DNA of 44,441 bases, from positions 1 to 44,441 of the forward strand of contig JAAZLW010000217.1 in the NCBI GenBank assembly GCA_012799135.1, in the 5' to 3' direction. Positions 17,806 through 27,742 of this stretch are shown one piece after another. Under the pieces are notes generated by a model. The model saw nothing but the letters and a program-made list of their open reading frames with translations, did no database searches and was not told the origin of the DNA. The translations under genes were made by a program, and so were the position numbers. Position 1 is the first letter of the stretch. Each line of letters begins with the position of its first letter. Source of the DNA: Bacillota bacterium (GTDB lineage Bacteria; Bacillota; Limnochordia; DTU087).

Positions 17806-18936
17806 CTATCGATTGCTTTCCAGCCAAGCTTCCAGTTTGGTGAGGATCTGCTTGGCTGTAGGAGGGCAGCCGGGAACATGCCTTGAGCACAGGTCGGCAG
17901 TACACCTACCTATGCCATACGACTCCTCTTGGAAGGATGTTTGAGTGCCAGAACTAAAACCCTGGCCAATGGACAGACGTAGATTGTGGGGTAGTGCCCC
18001 ATGAAGCTGCTCATATCGCCGCAGGGCATAAATAAGGCTGGCATAGCAGGCGGAACAGGCCTCCCGTTCATCAATGAAAGGCTGATAGCGCTCAGCTACA
18101 CGATTGGCCGGTTGTGGAACAACCGGGGGGCGGTCTCCGTGGACGTGTTCTGCGACATCTATTCCGGATAGATCAGCTGTACCTACCTTCCAAGCGGCAG
18201 CCATGGATACATAGGGAACATCATGAAGCTCATAGCCCAGCAGCTCCAGGGCATAGGCATCCACAGCAACTGGGTCATCACCGAGGATAATCTTACCCAT
18301 ATGAATGGGTGTCCCACCCTCTTCGAAGGTCAGATCGCCGATCAGCCCATCGACAATGATCCAATTGCTCTTCAAGATGGTGTTCAGTGCTGCTATGGGC
18401 CTATGAAGGCCGAGTGTGTGAAATCGCCTTTTTTCCCGATCAGGGATACATCCCTTTAGGTTTTTCAGGGCACAGGTCAGACGGGTTTGGCAATGAGCCT
18501 TGAGGACCGGAACATTGATTAGAAAATCGCTCTCCAGGACCTCTTGGCAAATCTCGAGATCTAGACCATGGGTTGAGAGCTTGGTGGCCTGATCTCCTTT
18601 CAGATCTACCAAGGGTACGTTGAAAGCTTTGCTGATCTTTTCATAGCCACAGCTCCGGAAAGCGTGTTGGGTGCTGTTGCCAACTCCGGAACTCTCGAGG
18701 ATCCTGATGTCGGTGTGACCTTTCTCCTGTAGATATTCAATGATACAGGCTACTAGCGCTGGGTCTGTAGTTGCTCCGGATGTTGAGGGTTTGGGCACAA
18801 CAAGGTTAGGCTTAATCGCTATACGGGCCTGCTTTGGGGGCTGTGGTAGCTGTTCAAGAATGGGCCTTAATATCCCAAGAGATAGTTCATCGGTATGAAG
18901 CACATGTAGTTGTGGCTGCAAGACTTTAACCTCCAC
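17806..18936 (-). CDS. DUF362 domain protein
   Basis: A 376-residue protein of the DUF362 family, whose members often accompany Fe-S proteins and whose reaction is not established. Family patterns seen are IAIKPNLVVPKPSTSGATTDP near residues 38-58, ILESSGVGNSTQHAFRSCGY near 79-98, INVPVLKAHCQTRLTCALKNLKGCIP near 140-165, and VDGLIGDLTFEEGGTPI. The C-terminal part has extra cysteines (ACSACYAS near 295, CTADLC and GCPP near 343-357) that could bind a metal or an Fe-S cluster, but there is no classical ferredoxin motif. The listed start is GTG. A TTG at 18921-18919 with TGGAGGT eight bases upstream is at least as likely. It is divergent from addB. Confidence 0.8.
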   Translation of the reverse strand: MEVKVLQPQLHVLHTDELSLGILRPILEQLPQPPKQARIAIKPNLVVPKPSTSGATTDPALVACIIEYLQEKGHTDIRILESSGVGNSTQHAFRSCGYEKISKAFNVPLVDLKGDQATKLSTHGLDLEICQEVLESDFLINVPVLKAHCQTRLTCALKNLKGCIPDREKRRFHTLGLHRPIAALNTILKSNWIIVDGLIGDLTFEEGGTPIHMGKIILGDDPVAVDAYALELLGYELHDVPYVSMAAAWKVGTADLSGIDVAEHVHGDRPPVVPQPANRVAERYQPFIDEREACSACYASLIYALRRYEQLHGALPHNLRLSIGQGFSSGTQTSFQEESYGIGRCTADLCSRHVPGCPPTAKQILTKLEAWLESNR

Positions 18937-18985
18937 TCCGCGTATTTAAGAGTCATGTCTATAGATGTCTTCAAAGAGTCAATTC

Positions 18986-18998
18986 GCCACCGGGTGGC
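18986..18998. promoter_or_regulatory. Short perfect palindrome in the DUF362/addB divergent gap
   Basis: GCCACC-G-GGTGGC is a perfect inverted repeat with a single central base, placed between the two divergent genes. It could be an operator or a small hairpin. No clear promoter boxes were seen around it. Confidence 0.3.
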
Positions 18999-19128
18999 AA
19001 AACCCTAGCAAATGGGGAATGCCGGTTGGGCAGCAGGTATCTGCCTGGTCTTCGGGAAAATATACGTGGGTTGGTTTGGCCACCCGCATTTCGGGATGGG
19101 CCTTTACCGTTGCGAGGGGAGGAGTTCA

Positions 19129-22100
19129 ATGCTACGGATTGTGATCGGGCGGGCAGGGGCGGGCAAGACCTATCGCTGCTTGAGGGAAATAAGCACGGCG
19201 GTCAAGAAAGACCCCTGCGGTCCTCCGCTTCTGTTAGTGGTACCCGAAGAGTCCACCTTCGCCATGGAGCAGGCGATTCTTAAGCACACGGGCTTGGCTG
19301 GTATCCATCGGGCACAGGTGTTGGGATTTCGCCGCCTGAGGTGGAGGATCCTACAAAGTGCCGGTGGCGTGCCTGATGCGCCCCTTAGTGATCTGGGACG
19401 GAACCTACGCTTGGCAGGACTGCTCCAAGCCCATAGGGATGAGCTGGGGATTTTTCGAGAGGCTGCTGTACATCCAGGGTTTGTGGATAGACTGGGTCGT
19501 ACCATCAAGGAGCTTCAGGAAGCAAGACTGGGATTGTCATGGTTGCAGAGAAAGTCATTTAGATCCGGCCCTATCGCTAGTGCCCTTAGGCTGCCGGATT
19601 GGAGCAGCCAGGGTGTGGAGGCCGGGGAGCAAGTAGTTGAGGCTAAGGCCCGTGATCTAACCCTTATCTGGGAGGCCTACCAGGAGGCATTACGAGAATC
19701 AAATTTGGTCGATGATAGTTCAGCATGGGCGATGGCTATCAAGGGCGTGAAAGGCGCGAGTTTTCTGGACCAAGCTGAAATATGGATTGATGGGATCAAT
19801 AGATTCAGTGCTGCCGAAACCGGTCTCCTAGCTGCATTACTGCAGAAAGTCAAGGGATTGTCGGTTACCTTGCGGCTGGATTCGACGGTAAACATGGGCC
19901 AAGATTATGGGGTGTTCGCCTACAGTGAAACGACGTTACAGAGTCTAGTTGAGCTAGGAGAAGCCTTATCTGTGCCCTATTCTGTGGAAACGATATCGTC
20001 TCAAGCAATGGTAGTGTCCTCCTTCCCGGGTTCCAGCTCAGCAGAAGCAGCTACCCCTTTTAGGTTCCGGGGATCGGAAGAGTTGGCCTATCTGGAACAG
20101 CAGTTGCGCTATCCTAATGGCTACCGCCTTCCCTTTGCTGATGCAGTTCACCGGTTGAGCATTAGGTCGGCAGCTAATCAGCGGGATGAGGTAGTGCAAG
20201 CAGCTCGCTTTCTCATCGGACAAGCTCGGGATCATGGGATCAAATGGCGGGATATGGCAGTGGCGGTATCGGACCTGGATCTATATACAGGGTTGTTGTC
20301 AGGTATTTTCACTGACTGCAGAATTCCCTTTTTCCTGGATCAGCCGCCTTCAGTTCACTGGCATCCCTTGATGGTTTTTCTCAGTGGCATTCTAGAGGTA
20401 GTTACTACAGACTGGAAGACAGATGCTGTCATGCAGGTGCTCAAGTCTGACTTGACTGTGGCCGGGCGATACGACGTAGATCGTTTGGAGAACTATGTCT
20501 TGGCCAATGGTATAAATGGCCCGTTGTGGATTGAGCCCCGAATCTTGGAGAAAATCTGTGATCAGCTAGGTGAAGAAGCCAAAGTCGATGGTTGGCTAAT
20601 GCCGTTGGTTGATTTCTATAGAAAAACAGTAGTTGCCAAGACTACACCGGTATTGGGACGAGAGCTAATGATGTCCCTTTGGTCCTTGCTGGAGCAGTTG
20701 GGTATACCGGCAAGACTTGACTATTGGGCCAACCAGGAGACGGATTGCACAGGCCCTTGGCCGCTTGGCTCAAGTGAATTGACCGTTACTACTGCTTCGC
20801 ATATCAGCATCTGGAATCTTTGGGTGAATCTGGTGGACGATTTTATGCAGAGTCTAGGCAACACGCCCTTTATGTGGGAACACTTTGCCAGCCTCCTGCA
20901 AAGGTCTTTGGATAATTTGCGCTTGACCCGTATTCCCCAAGGGCTTGACCAGGTCTTGGTCAGTACCCCTGCCCGGTTGCTCAACACCGAGGTCGATGTC
21001 CTGGTCATCTTGGGGGCTGATGAGCAGCATCTACAGATGGCGAGAGGAGAAGATACCATACTCAATGATGCTGAACGGCTGGCGCTGCAGGGCAAGGGCT
21101 GGCATCTCGAGCCCCAAGGCCCTTTGCAGATGATTCGAGAACCCCTGCTGTGGTATTCCCTGCTTACCCGAGCCAAGGAGAGCCTGTATATTGGCTACCC
21201 CCTGGCTGATGCGGATGGTAAGGCTCTGGAGCCTGCCACAATCGTGAAGGAATTGCAGCAGCTTTTCCCCGAGCTCTCTCACCAGGCCGGGGATATTCCG
21301 ATCGGCGATGATCTCACCCTGGCAAGGAGGGCAGAGTTACCTTGCACCATATCTGATGCTGCCGGCTTTGTTGCCAAAGCTCTGCGGAGGTACAAAGACG
21401 GCGTGGAAGACGCAGCTAATGGGGCTGAGCAGGAGAAAGTACTGGCTCTCTATGATTGGCTGGTGGGCCAGGACCAAGGCAAATCAGCTCTTCGGCGGTG
21501 TCTGGCAGGCCTTGATTACACGAATCAAGCTGGGCCCTTAAGTGATTTCCTGGTAAAGCGGCTGTATGGAGGTACTCTAGTTACTAATGTGCACCACCTG
21601 GAAGCAGCAGCTCAATGTCCTTTTCAGTTCTTTGCCCGGGCAATACTCAGACTGGAAGAAAGACCTGTGCTCAAATGGGATGCCCGGGTGGAAGGGCTGC
21701 TCTGGCATGAAGCTTTGGCTAAGCTCAGTCGTCACCTGTGGGCAGAGGGGCTGGACATGGCAGAGCTCGGCGAGGCAGACCTTAGGAAGATGGCGAAGCA
21801 GATCTGGCAACGAGCGGCTCATGAATATGCACCGGTGTATGCTGATGCTGTAGAGAGCTACAGCTATAGGATAGAACGATTGGGTAGGGGTTTTCAACGA
21901 GTGGTGCTGGTGTTGGCTGAACACGCTCGCCGAGGGGAGTTTCGCCCTCTGGCAGTGGAGGTCTCTTTTGGGCGGACCCCGGCTCTCCCAGCCTGGTATA
22001 TGTCACTATGCGGAAATGACTCCGTGCGTGTGCGAGGACGAGTTGATCGGATCGAGGCAGCAAGAGTGGAGGACACCGTATACCTGCGAGTGATTGATTT

Positions 22101-22764
22101 CAAACGGGGAGATCGCAAACTGAGGCTGGGTGATGTTTATCAGGGATTTACCTTACAGCTCTTGACCTATCTCGGTGCAGTCTTGGAAAGTAGCGGCACG
22201 TGGCTGGAGGATAAGTGGGGGAGTAGTGATCTGAGGATAATTCCCGCTGGAGCTTTGTATTTCCCCCTGAGTGAGCCTTTGGTCAAACTAGACGGACCTG
22301 TGGCGGAAAAAACTCTGGCCTCAAAGCTCCTAGCAGCATATAGAACCGGTGGGATATTGCTGGCGGATACCGATGTAATTGAACTGATGGAAACGGGGAT
22401 TAGCGGCCGTTCCCAGTTACTGCCGGTAGGCATCAGAGGTGATGGGGGACTATATCAAGATTCCTCCACGTATTCGCTCGAGGAATTGAATACCATGCTG
22501 GCCTACGTTAGACTCAGTATCCAAACACTGGCACAGTCAATTCTAGCAGGCGGGATCGAGATCGAGCCATACCGGAAGGCCTCATCCAGGGCCTGCAGAT
22601 ACTGTCAGTATATGCCGATCTGTCGGTTCGAATTAGGCGTACCGGGGTGCCGATATCGTCATGTTTCCGATCTGTCTGACAGAGAGGCTCTGGAACGTAT
22701 GACTGAAGCGGTCGAGCAAAGTCGGGAGCTCGGGCAAGAAGGGGGGGTCCATGGCGATGACTGA
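19129..22764 (+). CDS. addB: ATP-dependent helicase/nuclease subunit AddB
   Basis: A 1211-residue subunit of the AddAB enzyme, which processes double-strand breaks and loads RecA. The N-terminus has an intact P-loop GRAGAGKT (7-14), as in AddB proteins. The C-terminal nuclease domain has IDFKRGD with D990 and K992. The four cysteines of the AddB 4Fe-4S staple are all present: C830 (QCPFQFF), then C1156, C1159 and C1165 with the same 3 and 6 spacing as in Bacillus AddB. ATG 19129 follows GGGGAGGAG by six bases. The longer frame starting at 19012 adds 39 residues with no ribosome binding site. It overlaps addA by 14 bases. Confidence 0.95.
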   Translation: MLRIVIGRAGAGKTYRCLREISTAVKKDPCGPPLLLVVPEESTFAMEQAILKHTGLAGIHRAQVLGFRRLRWRILQSAGGVPDAPLSDLGRNLRLAGLLQAHRDELGIFREAAVHPGFVDRLGRTIKELQEARLGLSWLQRKSFRSGPIASALRLPDWSSQGVEAGEQVVEAKARDLTLIWEAYQEALRESNLVDDSSAWAMAIKGVKGASFLDQAEIWIDGINRFSAAETGLLAALLQKVKGLSVTLRLDSTVNMGQDYGVFAYSETTLQSLVELGEALSVPYSVETISSQAMVVSSFPGSSSAEAATPFRFRGSEELAYLEQQLRYPNGYRLPFADAVHRLSIRSAANQRDEVVQAARFLIGQARDHGIKWRDMAVAVSDLDLYTGLLSGIFTDCRIPFFLDQPPSVHWHPLMVFLSGILEVVTTDWKTDAVMQVLKSDLTVAGRYDVDRLENYVLANGINGPLWIEPRILEKICDQLGEEAKVDGWLMPLVDFYRKTVVAKTTPVLGRELMMSLWSLLEQLGIPARLDYWANQETDCTGPWPLGSSELTVTTASHISIWNLWVNLVDDFMQSLGNTPFMWEHFASLLQRSLDNLRLTRIPQGLDQVLVSTPARLLNTEVDVLVILGADEQHLQMARGEDTILNDAERLALQGKGWHLEPQGPLQMIREPLLWYSLLTRAKESLYIGYPLADADGKALEPATIVKELQQLFPELSHQAGDIPIGDDLTLARRAELPCTISDAAGFVAKALRRYKDGVEDAANGAEQEKVLALYDWLVGQDQGKSALRRCLAGLDYTNQAGPLSDFLVKRLYGGTLVTNVHHLEAAAQCPFQFFARAILRLEERPVLKWDARVEGLLWHEALAKLSRHLWAEGLDMAELGEADLRKMAKQIWQRAAHEYAPVYADAVESYSYRIERLGRGFQRVVLVLAEHARRGEFRPLAVEVSFGRTPALPAWYMSLCGNDSVRVRGRVDRIEAARVEDTVYLRVIDFKRGDRKLRLGDVYQGFTLQLLTYLGAVLESSGTWLEDKWGSSDLRIIPAGALYFPLSEPLVKLDGPVAEKTLASKLLAAYRTGGILLADTDVIELMETGISGRSQLLPVGIRGDGGLYQDSSTYSLEELNTMLAYVRLSIQTLAQSILAGGIEIEPYRKASSRACRYCQYMPICRFELGVPGCRYRHVSDLSDREALERMTEAVEQSRELGQEGGVHGDD

Positions 22765-25700
22765 TCAGAGTAAGACTTTGACGGCCGGTCCCACCTGGAC
22801 GTTGGAGCAGAGGGAGGCCATATATACCCGGGGATGCGACATCTTGGTGGCAGCGGGAGCAGGAGCGGGCAAGACCGCGGTGTTGGTAGAGCGGGTAATT
22901 CAGGGCTTACTCAGCGACGATGTGGGGCTGGATATCGAACGCCTATTGGTGGTCACCTTCACTGAAGCTGCCGCAGCCGAGATGCGTCAGCGCATACGGG
23001 AGGCTTTGGAAAACAAGCTACAGCGAGAACCTACGGATCTACGGTTACAGCGACAGTTGGCCCGGCTACCATTAGCATCCATTTCTACGATTCACGCCTT
23101 TTGCTCTCGCCTGCTCAGGCAGTATTTCTACCATCTGGGCATAGATCCCGGATTCCGGATCATGGCCGAAGCTGAAGCCGGTTTGCTTAGATATGAGATC
23201 GTCGATCAGGTCCTGGCAGGCCAGTATCTAAAAGGCGATCACCAGGTGTTGGATTTCCTCGATGCCTATGGTGGGAAAGCTGGCGATGAGGCGGTAAAGG
23301 AGTTGATCCTTCGCCTCTATGAGTTTCAGATGAGTCTACCACAACCACAGGAATGGCAGAAGGCAGTACTAGCTGCTTTCGAGCCGGAGTCGATCCAGGC
23401 ATGGCGGGCCTCACCCTTGATGCAGGAAGCGCAAAGGCAAGTGGCCCTTGAGCTAAAGCGCGTAATAGCGTTACTGGAACAGGCTTTGGATATATGTTAT
23501 CTGCCTTATGGTCCTGCACGCTACAGGGAGCGTTTGGTGAGTGAAAAGGTAGCGGTGACGGAGTTATGGCAAATGGTGCTAGAACGACAGTGGAATGAGG
23601 CCAAGAATTGGTCAGATCCGTTTGAGTCACTTCCCCGGATTTCCAAGAACATGTCAGTTGATGAGCAGCTGAAAAAAAGGTGCCAGAGGCTAAGAGATAC
23701 AGCCAAGCAGAGGTTAAGGCGATTGGAGACAGCTTTCCTTTCCCGGACAGAGGCAGAGCTGATGGCCGAAATGCGGCAGTTAGCTCCCATCACGAAGCTG
23801 ATCTTCCAGTTAGTGAATCAGTTTGCCGAGGCGTATGGACAAGCTAAGCAAAGCCAAGGGACATTGGATTTTGCTGATCTGGAGCGCTTGGCCCTTCGGC
23901 TTTTGACAGTACCTGGGGAAGAGGGGGGGTTGGCTCCTTCCGCTGTGGCTTTGGAGCTGCAGGATCGGTTCGATGAAGTGCTAATCGATGAATATCAAGA
24001 TACCAATGGGGTACAAGACTGCATATTGGCGATGGTTGCCGGTGCGCGAAAAGAGGGCAACAGTCTTACTCCCCGGTTCATGGTGGGAGACATTAAGCAA
24101 AGTATCTATGGATTTCGGTTAACTGACCCCGGGCTGTTTTTGGCCAAGTATCGGAAGTTCTCATCACGGCCGGGGGCGTCACAGCGGCGTATTGACCTAG
24201 CCACTAATTTCCGCTGTCGCCAGGAAATTATTCATGGCGTGAATTTTATGTTCCGACAGTTGATGACCATGGATATTGCCGGTATAGCCTATGATAAGCA
24301 AGCAGAGCTGAAGTATGGAGCGGGCTATCCAGAGTTGACTCCAGAGACTGTGGAAGTGGCCGCAGCGGCGGAAATCCCGGAGGGAACGGATAACGAAGAA
24401 CCGAGACGGCTTGAATTCTATCTTTTGGAGTCTGAGTCCAGGGGGCCAAGTGACGATCGTGCTTCTGATACTTTGGATGATACTGGGTCGGAAGAAGATG
24501 AGGATAGCGTTAGTTCTGTGGGCAATGACCAAGGCGAGCTAGAGCAACTGGAGCGGGAAGCTTGGTTGATTGCCCGGCGCATCAATGAACTGGTAGATGG
24601 TACCGGGGCTGGGGGTGAACAACAAGAGACCGCAGACAAGAGGCCTACCATCATTTGGGACAAGTCTCTAAAGACCTATAGACCTATTAAGTATCGTGAC
24701 ATAGTTGTCTTGATGCGTTCGGTGAAGAACCGGGCTAATCAGGTCCTGGAGGTTTTCCGGCAAGCCAAAATTCCCGTCTATGCTGATCTGGGTTCCGGCT
24801 ATTTCGCTGCGACCGAAGTCAAGCTCATGATTTCCTTGTTGCAGGTCTTAGATAATCCCCATCAAGATATTCCCCTGGTAGCCGTGCTGCGGGCACCTTG
24901 GCTAGGTCTAACAGATGAGGAGCTAGTTCTGGTGCGATTGGCTGAGCCCGGAGCAGGCTTCTACGAGGCCGTAAGGGTTGCATCGCGGCGATCAGACGAG
25001 CTAGGACAGAAATTACGTAGAGGTTTGGAGTATCTGGATCGATGGAGAACTGCCGCTCGTCGTTTGCCTCTTAGTCACTTGATTTGGAATCTCTACCAGG
25101 AGACAGGTTTCTACGACTATGCTGGTTCTATGCCTAAGGGAGAGCAAAGACAGGCGAATTTGCGAGGGCTGCATGATCGGGCCCGGGAGTTTGACGAATT
25201 TGCCGGCCAAGGTCTGTCCCGATTCGTTCGATTCTTGGAAAGACTGCAAGAGGATGCCGATTTAGGGGAAGTCCGTCCCATAGGCGAAGGCGAGGATGTC
25301 GTCCGGGTTATGAGTATGCACAAAAGCAAGGGGCTGGAGTTTCCCGTAGTTTTCCTGGCTGACCTAGGGAAAGGCTTTAATCAGGAGGATCTGAAGCGGG
25401 ATGTCTTGATGCACAAGGATCTGGGTTTGGGGCTAAATGTGATAGATGGAGAGAGACGATTTCGCTACAGCTCTTGGTCACACCAGGTCATGAGAGGGCG
25501 GTTACTCCAAGATAGCCTGGCAGAAGAGATGCGGATACTCTATGTGGCGATGACCCGGGCCAGGGAGTGGCTCATTTTGGTAGGCAGTCGCAGAGATTTG
25601 GCCGGAGCTTGTACCCGGTGGCTGTCGGGGGGGTTGACTGAAGGTTGGAGTCTGTCCAGTGAGCTCTTGATTTCTGCCAATAACTATCTGGATTGGGTGG

Positions 25701-26716
25701 GGCCGGCTCTTAGCCGTCACCGGGATGGCGAGACACTGAAGGTCGCTGGGGGGATGGAAGAACCTCCGGATGGCGACTCAGTAGCAAATGACCCATCTGG
25801 TTGGCATATCTGGGTGGAAGGTTATTCCACCCCCCTAGAGTGGATGTGTTTCCCAGCCGAGGAGCAAGGGTACGGAAGGTTTCCCTGGAAAACAATACAA
25901 AAGTTACAACCCATCAATCCAGCAATGCTGACAGAAAAGGCAAGGCAGCATTTTGCTCGACAGCTATTGTGGCGGTATCCTACCGAGCCTTTGGTGAATC
26001 TCCCGGCTAAGATCTCGGTAACCGAGCTGAAACGGTGGGTAGCGCCAGATGATGAAGAGTCAGCTAACATAGTGCTTTCTCCTTCCGGTACCGGCGTCTT
26101 GGCGGGGGGCACCCGGCACGTAACTCGTCGGCCCAGATTCATCCTGGCAGAAAGAGATCGGGTCAGTGCTGTGGAAAGGGGTATTTGGACTCATACTATC
26201 CTGCAACAGCTCGATCTGACCAAGGACTTGACCAAGGCAAGCGTTTTGGAGAACGAAGCACTCCGTCTGGTCAAGCAAGGATTTCTTACCGAAAAACAAC
26301 TGGATGTCATAGATCTGGAGTCCATTGGTCGATTTTTCCAAGGGGCCTTAGGGAAACGTCTGCTTCAGCGTCCCAAGGCCGTTCGCCGGGAAGTACCCTT
26401 CACTTTGGCAACTCCCGTGGACGAAGTATATGGACAAGCGGGCATGGATGATGATCATGTGATAGTTCAGGGGGTAATCGATTGTCTCGTAGAAGAGCGG
26501 GAGGGCATTCTTCTGATCGATTTTAAGACAGATAGAGTTTCTCGCCAAAGCGTCCACAAGGTGGCTGCTTCCTACAGAGTGCAGATTGATCAGTATTGCC
26601 GGGCAGTGGAGATGATCTTTGGACAGAAGGTATGGCAAGCCTACTTGTATTTTCTCCAGAAGGATTTGGCCGTCCCCATGCCGGATATCAAGGGACAGCC
26701 GGACAAAACCGACTGA
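22751..26716 (+). CDS. addA: ATP-dependent helicase/nuclease subunit AddA
   Basis: A 1321-residue UvrD-like superfamily 1 helicase with a C-terminal RecB-type nuclease. Motif I is AAGAGAGKT (34-42), motif II is LIDEYQDTN (411-419), GDIKQSIYGFR follows near 450, the MSMHKSKGLEFPVV motif V lies near 855, and YVAMTRA motif VI lies near 930. The nuclease core is LIDFKTDRV with D1257 and K1259. An acidic low-complexity loop (about 560-600, many D, E and S) lies between the helicase domains. ATG 22751 lies within the addB 3' end, giving a coupled addB-addA operon. The protein is slightly longer than Bacillus AddA, partly because of this loop. Confidence 0.95.
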   Translation: MAMTDQSKTLTAGPTWTLEQREAIYTRGCDILVAAGAGAGKTAVLVERVIQGLLSDDVGLDIERLLVVTFTEAAAAEMRQRIREALENKLQREPTDLRLQRQLARLPLASISTIHAFCSRLLRQYFYHLGIDPGFRIMAEAEAGLLRYEIVDQVLAGQYLKGDHQVLDFLDAYGGKAGDEAVKELILRLYEFQMSLPQPQEWQKAVLAAFEPESIQAWRASPLMQEAQRQVALELKRVIALLEQALDICYLPYGPARYRERLVSEKVAVTELWQMVLERQWNEAKNWSDPFESLPRISKNMSVDEQLKKRCQRLRDTAKQRLRRLETAFLSRTEAELMAEMRQLAPITKLIFQLVNQFAEAYGQAKQSQGTLDFADLERLALRLLTVPGEEGGLAPSAVALELQDRFDEVLIDEYQDTNGVQDCILAMVAGARKEGNSLTPRFMVGDIKQSIYGFRLTDPGLFLAKYRKFSSRPGASQRRIDLATNFRCRQEIIHGVNFMFRQLMTMDIAGIAYDKQAELKYGAGYPELTPETVEVAAAAEIPEGTDNEEPRRLEFYLLESESRGPSDDRASDTLDDTGSEEDEDSVSSVGNDQGELEQLEREAWLIARRINELVDGTGAGGEQQETADKRPTIIWDKSLKTYRPIKYRDIVVLMRSVKNRANQVLEVFRQAKIPVYADLGSGYFAATEVKLMISLLQVLDNPHQDIPLVAVLRAPWLGLTDEELVLVRLAEPGAGFYEAVRVASRRSDELGQKLRRGLEYLDRWRTAARRLPLSHLIWNLYQETGFYDYAGSMPKGEQRQANLRGLHDRAREFDEFAGQGLSRFVRFLERLQEDADLGEVRPIGEGEDVVRVMSMHKSKGLEFPVVFLADLGKGFNQEDLKRDVLMHKDLGLGLNVIDGERRFRYSSWSHQVMRGRLLQDSLAEEMRILYVAMTRAREWLILVGSRRDLAGACTRWLSGGLTEGWSLSSELLISANNYLDWVGPALSRHRDGETLKVAGGMEEPPDGDSVANDPSGWHIWVEGYSTPLEWMCFPAEEQGYGRFPWKTIQKLQPINPAMLTEKARQHFARQLLWRYPTEPLVNLPAKISVTELKRWVAPDDEESANIVLSPSGTGVLAGGTRHVTRRPRFILAERDRVSAVERGIWTHTILQQLDLTKDLTKASVLENEALRLVKQGFLTEKQLDVIDLESIGRFFQGALGKRLLQRPKAVRREVPFTLATPVDEVYGQAGMDDDHVIVQGVIDCLVEEREGILLIDFKTDRVSRQSVHKVAASYRVQIDQYCRAVEMIFGQKVWQAYLYFLQKDLAVPMPDIKGQPDKTD

Positions 26717-26821
26717 CATGTATTACTAATTGAAAAATACAGCACAATCAGCTACAATAACGGGGCGGTGCTTTTGGAGCATCGCCTTATTTTGCCTATT
26801 TGGAGCAAGGAGGGTTGTGCA

Positions 26822-27517
26822 ATGCTGCTTTTTGAAGAAAGATACGCAAAAGTGCTTGGCTCAGTTCTGGCACTTAGCTTATTGGTGGTGAGCATTATTA
26901 TGGCAGTGTCAGCTGCGGGGATGCCGTCAAATACGCTGGACAATGCCAAGGACCTCGATGCAGAAAAGGCAGAACCAGAGGCCGTTGACCAGGATACCGA
27001 TCCAAGGCCGTTGCCGTTGGAAACCGCATCTACAGACCGAAACAGACAGATAGCTTCATCGGTAGTACCAAGAGCATCTGAACAGGCAGTAGAAGGAAGC
27101 GAAGCAAAGGGTGCTACTAATAAGGCACCGACAGCTTCACCTCAGTGGCAAGCTAACGGTCTTTCTGAGGGGGACATATGGCTGATGGCTCAGCTTATCC
27201 ATGCAGAAGGGCGAGGCGAATCCCTGGAAGGTCAGGTGGCCATCGGGGCAGTCTTGCTCAACCGGATGAGGGATAGCCGTTTTCCAAAGTCTCTCGTGGG
27301 GGTAATCTACCAGCCTGGAGCCTTTTGTACGGTACGAGATGGTCAGATCAACCTATCGCCAGATGGTAATGCCTTGAAAGCAGCTAGGCTGGCGGCTGCC
27401 GGTTGGGATCCTACGGGCGGGGCATTGTATTTTTACAACCCAGCTCGAAGCACATCTCGCTGGATCTATACCCGGCCGGTCTTGGCTCGCATTGGTCGCC
27501 ATGTTTTTGCCGCGTAG
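26822..27517 (+). CDS. SleB/CwlJ-type cell wall (spore cortex) hydrolase
   Basis: A 231-residue protein with an N-terminal membrane anchor or signal (about residues 15-36), a low-complexity Pro/Ala/Glu/Thr linker (40-115) and a C-terminal Hydrolase_2 domain (about 120-231). The proposed catalytic Glu lies in HAEGRGE, followed by GQVAIGAVLLNRM and the GALYFYNP segment typical of SleB and CwlJ lytic transglycosylases. SleB usually carries an N-terminal peptidoglycan-binding domain, and none is seen here. ATG 26822 follows AAGGAGGG by eight bases; an earlier GTG at 26768 is not supported. This suggests an endospore former. A terminator follows. Confidence 0.88.
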   Translation: MLLFEERYAKVLGSVLALSLLVVSIIMAVSAAGMPSNTLDNAKDLDAEKAEPEAVDQDTDPRPLPLETASTDRNRQIASSVVPRASEQAVEGSEAKGATNKAPTASPQWQANGLSEGDIWLMAQLIHAEGRGESLEGQVAIGAVLLNRMRDSRFPKSLVGVIYQPGAFCTVRDGQINLSPDGNALKAARLAAAGWDPTGGALYFYNPARSTSRWIYTRPVLARIGRHVFAA

Positions 27518-27555
27518 GTAGTATCAAGTAACGGAAAACTCGGCAGCCTTAGAGA

Positions 27556-27582
27556 GGGCCGTAAGTAAGCGACTTACGGCCC
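27556..27582 (+). terminator. Hairpin terminator after the cortex hydrolase gene
   Basis: GGGCCGTAAG (27556-27565) pairs perfectly with CTTACGGCCC (27573-27582) around a 7-base loop. It is followed by TTTAGAATC. Confidence 0.7.
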
Positions 27583-27742
27583 TTTAGAATCATTACTTTG
27601 CTCATAATTCAAGATAAGTCGAGGGAAAGGGAAAATGCCTCCTAACCTGAAGGAATTAAGGGGTGACCAGTGGTAATTGGCTGATAGAAAGTGAAAGGTG
27701 AGCTCGGGACAAGCTTTTCGAAAAAAGGAGGCAACATGACAC

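Noticed and set aside
19012-19128. N-terminal extension of AddB
   Set aside because: It has no ribosome binding site and does not look like AddB; ATG 19129 has an ideal site and gives the usual P-loop N-terminus.
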